Positions 22,651 to 23,274 of a stretch of DNA of 23,274 nt are shown in pieces (within the stretch, counting starts at the first letter, position 1; the number at the start of each line of letters is the position of its first letter). The notes beneath the pieces are model-generated. The model made no database searches and was not told where the DNA came from. It saw nothing but the letters and a program-made list of their open reading frames with translations. The position numbers were made by a program, and so were the translations under genes. This DNA comes from DAIMFL01 sp964372215 (GTDB lineage Bacteria; Pseudomonadota; Alphaproteobacteria; Dongiales; Dongiaceae): positions 1 to 23,274 of the forward strand of contig CAYJQC010000051.1 in NCBI GenBank assembly GCA_964372215.1, in the 5' to 3' direction.

Positions 22651-23142
22651 ATGTCGTTCTACGAGAACGTCTTCATCGCGCGCCAGGATATTTCCGCCGC
22701 CCAGGTGGAAGCACTGGCCGACAGCCTAACGACCATCATCGGCGAGAACGGCGGCAAGGTCACCAAGCGCGAGGTGTGGGGCCTGAAGAACCTGTCGTTC
22801 CGCATGAAGAAGAACCGCAAGGGCCATTACGTCCTGTTCAACATCGACGCGCCGGCCGCGGCCGTGCACGAGATGGAGCGCAACATGCGCATCAACGAGG
22901 ACGTGCTGCGCTATCTGACCATTCGCGTCGACGAGCTCGAGGAGGGCCCGTCGGCCATGCTGCAGAGCCGGCATCGCGACCGCGACGACCGCGACGGCCG
23001 CGGGCGCGACCGCGACGGCCGCGGGCGTGATCGCGACGACCGGCCGCGGCGCGACCGCGGCTCGTTCGAGCCGCGCGAACCCCGTGAGCCGCGCGCCGAA
23101 ACGCGCGGCAGCGACAGCCCGGACCAGGGAGAGGCACGATGA
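22651..23142 (+). CDS. rpsF: 30S ribosomal protein S6 with Arg/Asp-rich tail
   Basis: The 163-residue protein has the S6 domain in 1-97 (Y-E-N-V-F-I-A-R, the K-R-E-V-W-G-L-K-N-L-S-F block at about 39-50, and K-G-H-Y-V-L-F-N-I). A low-complexity tail from about 107 is dominated by R-D and R-G pairs and then P-R-E-P repeats. S6 binds 16S rRNA with S18. The tail is encoded partly by a 21-bp tandem repeat. ATG 22651 has GGAG 9 bases upstream; longer readings to 22582 lack homology. Its stop overlaps the rpsR start (ATGA). Confidence 0.95.
   Translation: MSFYENVFIARQDISAAQVEALADSLTTIIGENGGKVTKREVWGLKNLSFRMKKNRKGHYVLFNIDAPAAAVHEMERNMRINEDVLRYLTIRVDELEEGPSAMLQSRHRDRDDRDGRGRDRDGRGRDRDDRPRRDRGSFEPREPREPRAETRGSDSPDQGEAR
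22987..23027 (+). repeat. 21-bp tandem duplication in the rpsF tail
   Basis: The 20-mer beginning GACCGCGACGG occurs at 22987-23006 and again at 23008-23027, period 21, so each copy encodes the same seven residues (D-R-D-G-R-G-R). Imperfect related units flank it. Slippage or unequal recombination could alter the tail length by seven residues without changing frame. Confidence 0.8.
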
Positions 23143-23274
23143 GCAGCCCCGCCACTTCGGCAGCCGCCGCCGCCGGCGGCGGCCCCCCCCCCCCCCCCCC
23201 GCCGGTGTTACGGCGCCGCCAGACCAGCCCGTTCTACCGCGCCCACGCGCCGCAGATCGCCTAAAAAGCCGTGT
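23139..23274 (+). CDS. rpsR: 30S ribosomal protein S18, partial and damaged at the window end
   Basis: ATG 23139 overlaps the rpsF stop and has a GGGAGAGG Shine-Dalgarno. The reading begins with S-S-P-A-T-S, Ala, Gly and Pro runs, then R-R-R-Q-T-S-P-F-Y-R-A-H-A-P-Q-I-A, followed by TAA (23262-23264) and K-A-V. This aligns with the conserved S18 start R-R-R-K-T-C-P-F-S-G-P-N-A-P-K-I-D-Y-K-D-V, with the stop where Tyr is expected and several other substitutions. An 18-base C run (23183-23200) precedes it. S18 is essential, so the most likely explanation is sequence error at a contig end. The gene continues past the window. Confidence 0.7.

Overview
The window is a high-GC, gene-dense bacterial chromosome segment that looks alphaproteobacterial, probably Rhodospirillales-like. 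The signs are a TIGR02300/FYDLN-type zinc-ribbon protein, an LptD with a central CxxC pair, the order fabD-fabG-acpP-fabF-mltG next to yicC-gmk, and palindromic intergenic repeats of the kind scattered through alphaproteobacterial genomes. No rRNA, tRNA, CRISPR array, intact transposase or integrase was recognised.

Layout. (1) 1-1690: an A/T-richer, probably acquired segment carrying a HEPN protein of the ApeA anti-phage type. Its 5' part is frame-disrupted, and a non-coding junction with short direct repeats follows. (2) 1692-3589: stress and redox genes, hspQ (-) divergent from a glutathione peroxidase (+), then a REP-like hairpin pair and an FNR-type flavin reductase. (3) 3624-5595 (-): pepA-holC, divergent from (4) 5781-12444 (+): lptF-lptG-lptD-surA-ksgA, an outer-membrane biogenesis block with an rRNA methyltransferase at its end. 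(5) 12419-13990 (-): yicC-gmk, overlapping ksgA tail to tail. (6) 14183-16775: a mixed accessory block with an SDR, a GNAT acetyltransferase, a nested palindromic repeat, the FYDLN zinc-ribbon protein and two small uncharacterised genes, followed by about 420 bp without a supported gene. (7) 17195-21676 (-): fabD-fabG-acpP-fabF-mltG, the fatty-acid synthesis operon, with a good sigma70-type promoter before fabD. (8) 21805-22362 (-): an unrecognised, A/T-richer gene between fabD and the ribosomal-protein operon. (9) 22651-23274 (+): rpsF and the start of rpsR, with a clear promoter and a long leader.

Most of the window is core envelope and housekeeping biology: LPS transport (LptF/G in the inner membrane, LptD in the outer membrane), outer-membrane protein folding (SurA), fatty-acid supply (Fab proteins and AcpP) and peptidoglycan termination (MltG). 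The accessory material sits at the left end, between mltG and yicC, and between fabD and rpsF.

The most interesting biology is the ApeA-like HEPN gene with an intact Rx4H motif. Both window ends look damaged: a frameshift near base 50, and at the right end an 18-C run plus an in-frame stop inside the essential rpsR gene. That pattern suggests contig-end errors, and it matters for judging whether the ApeA-like gene is really broken.
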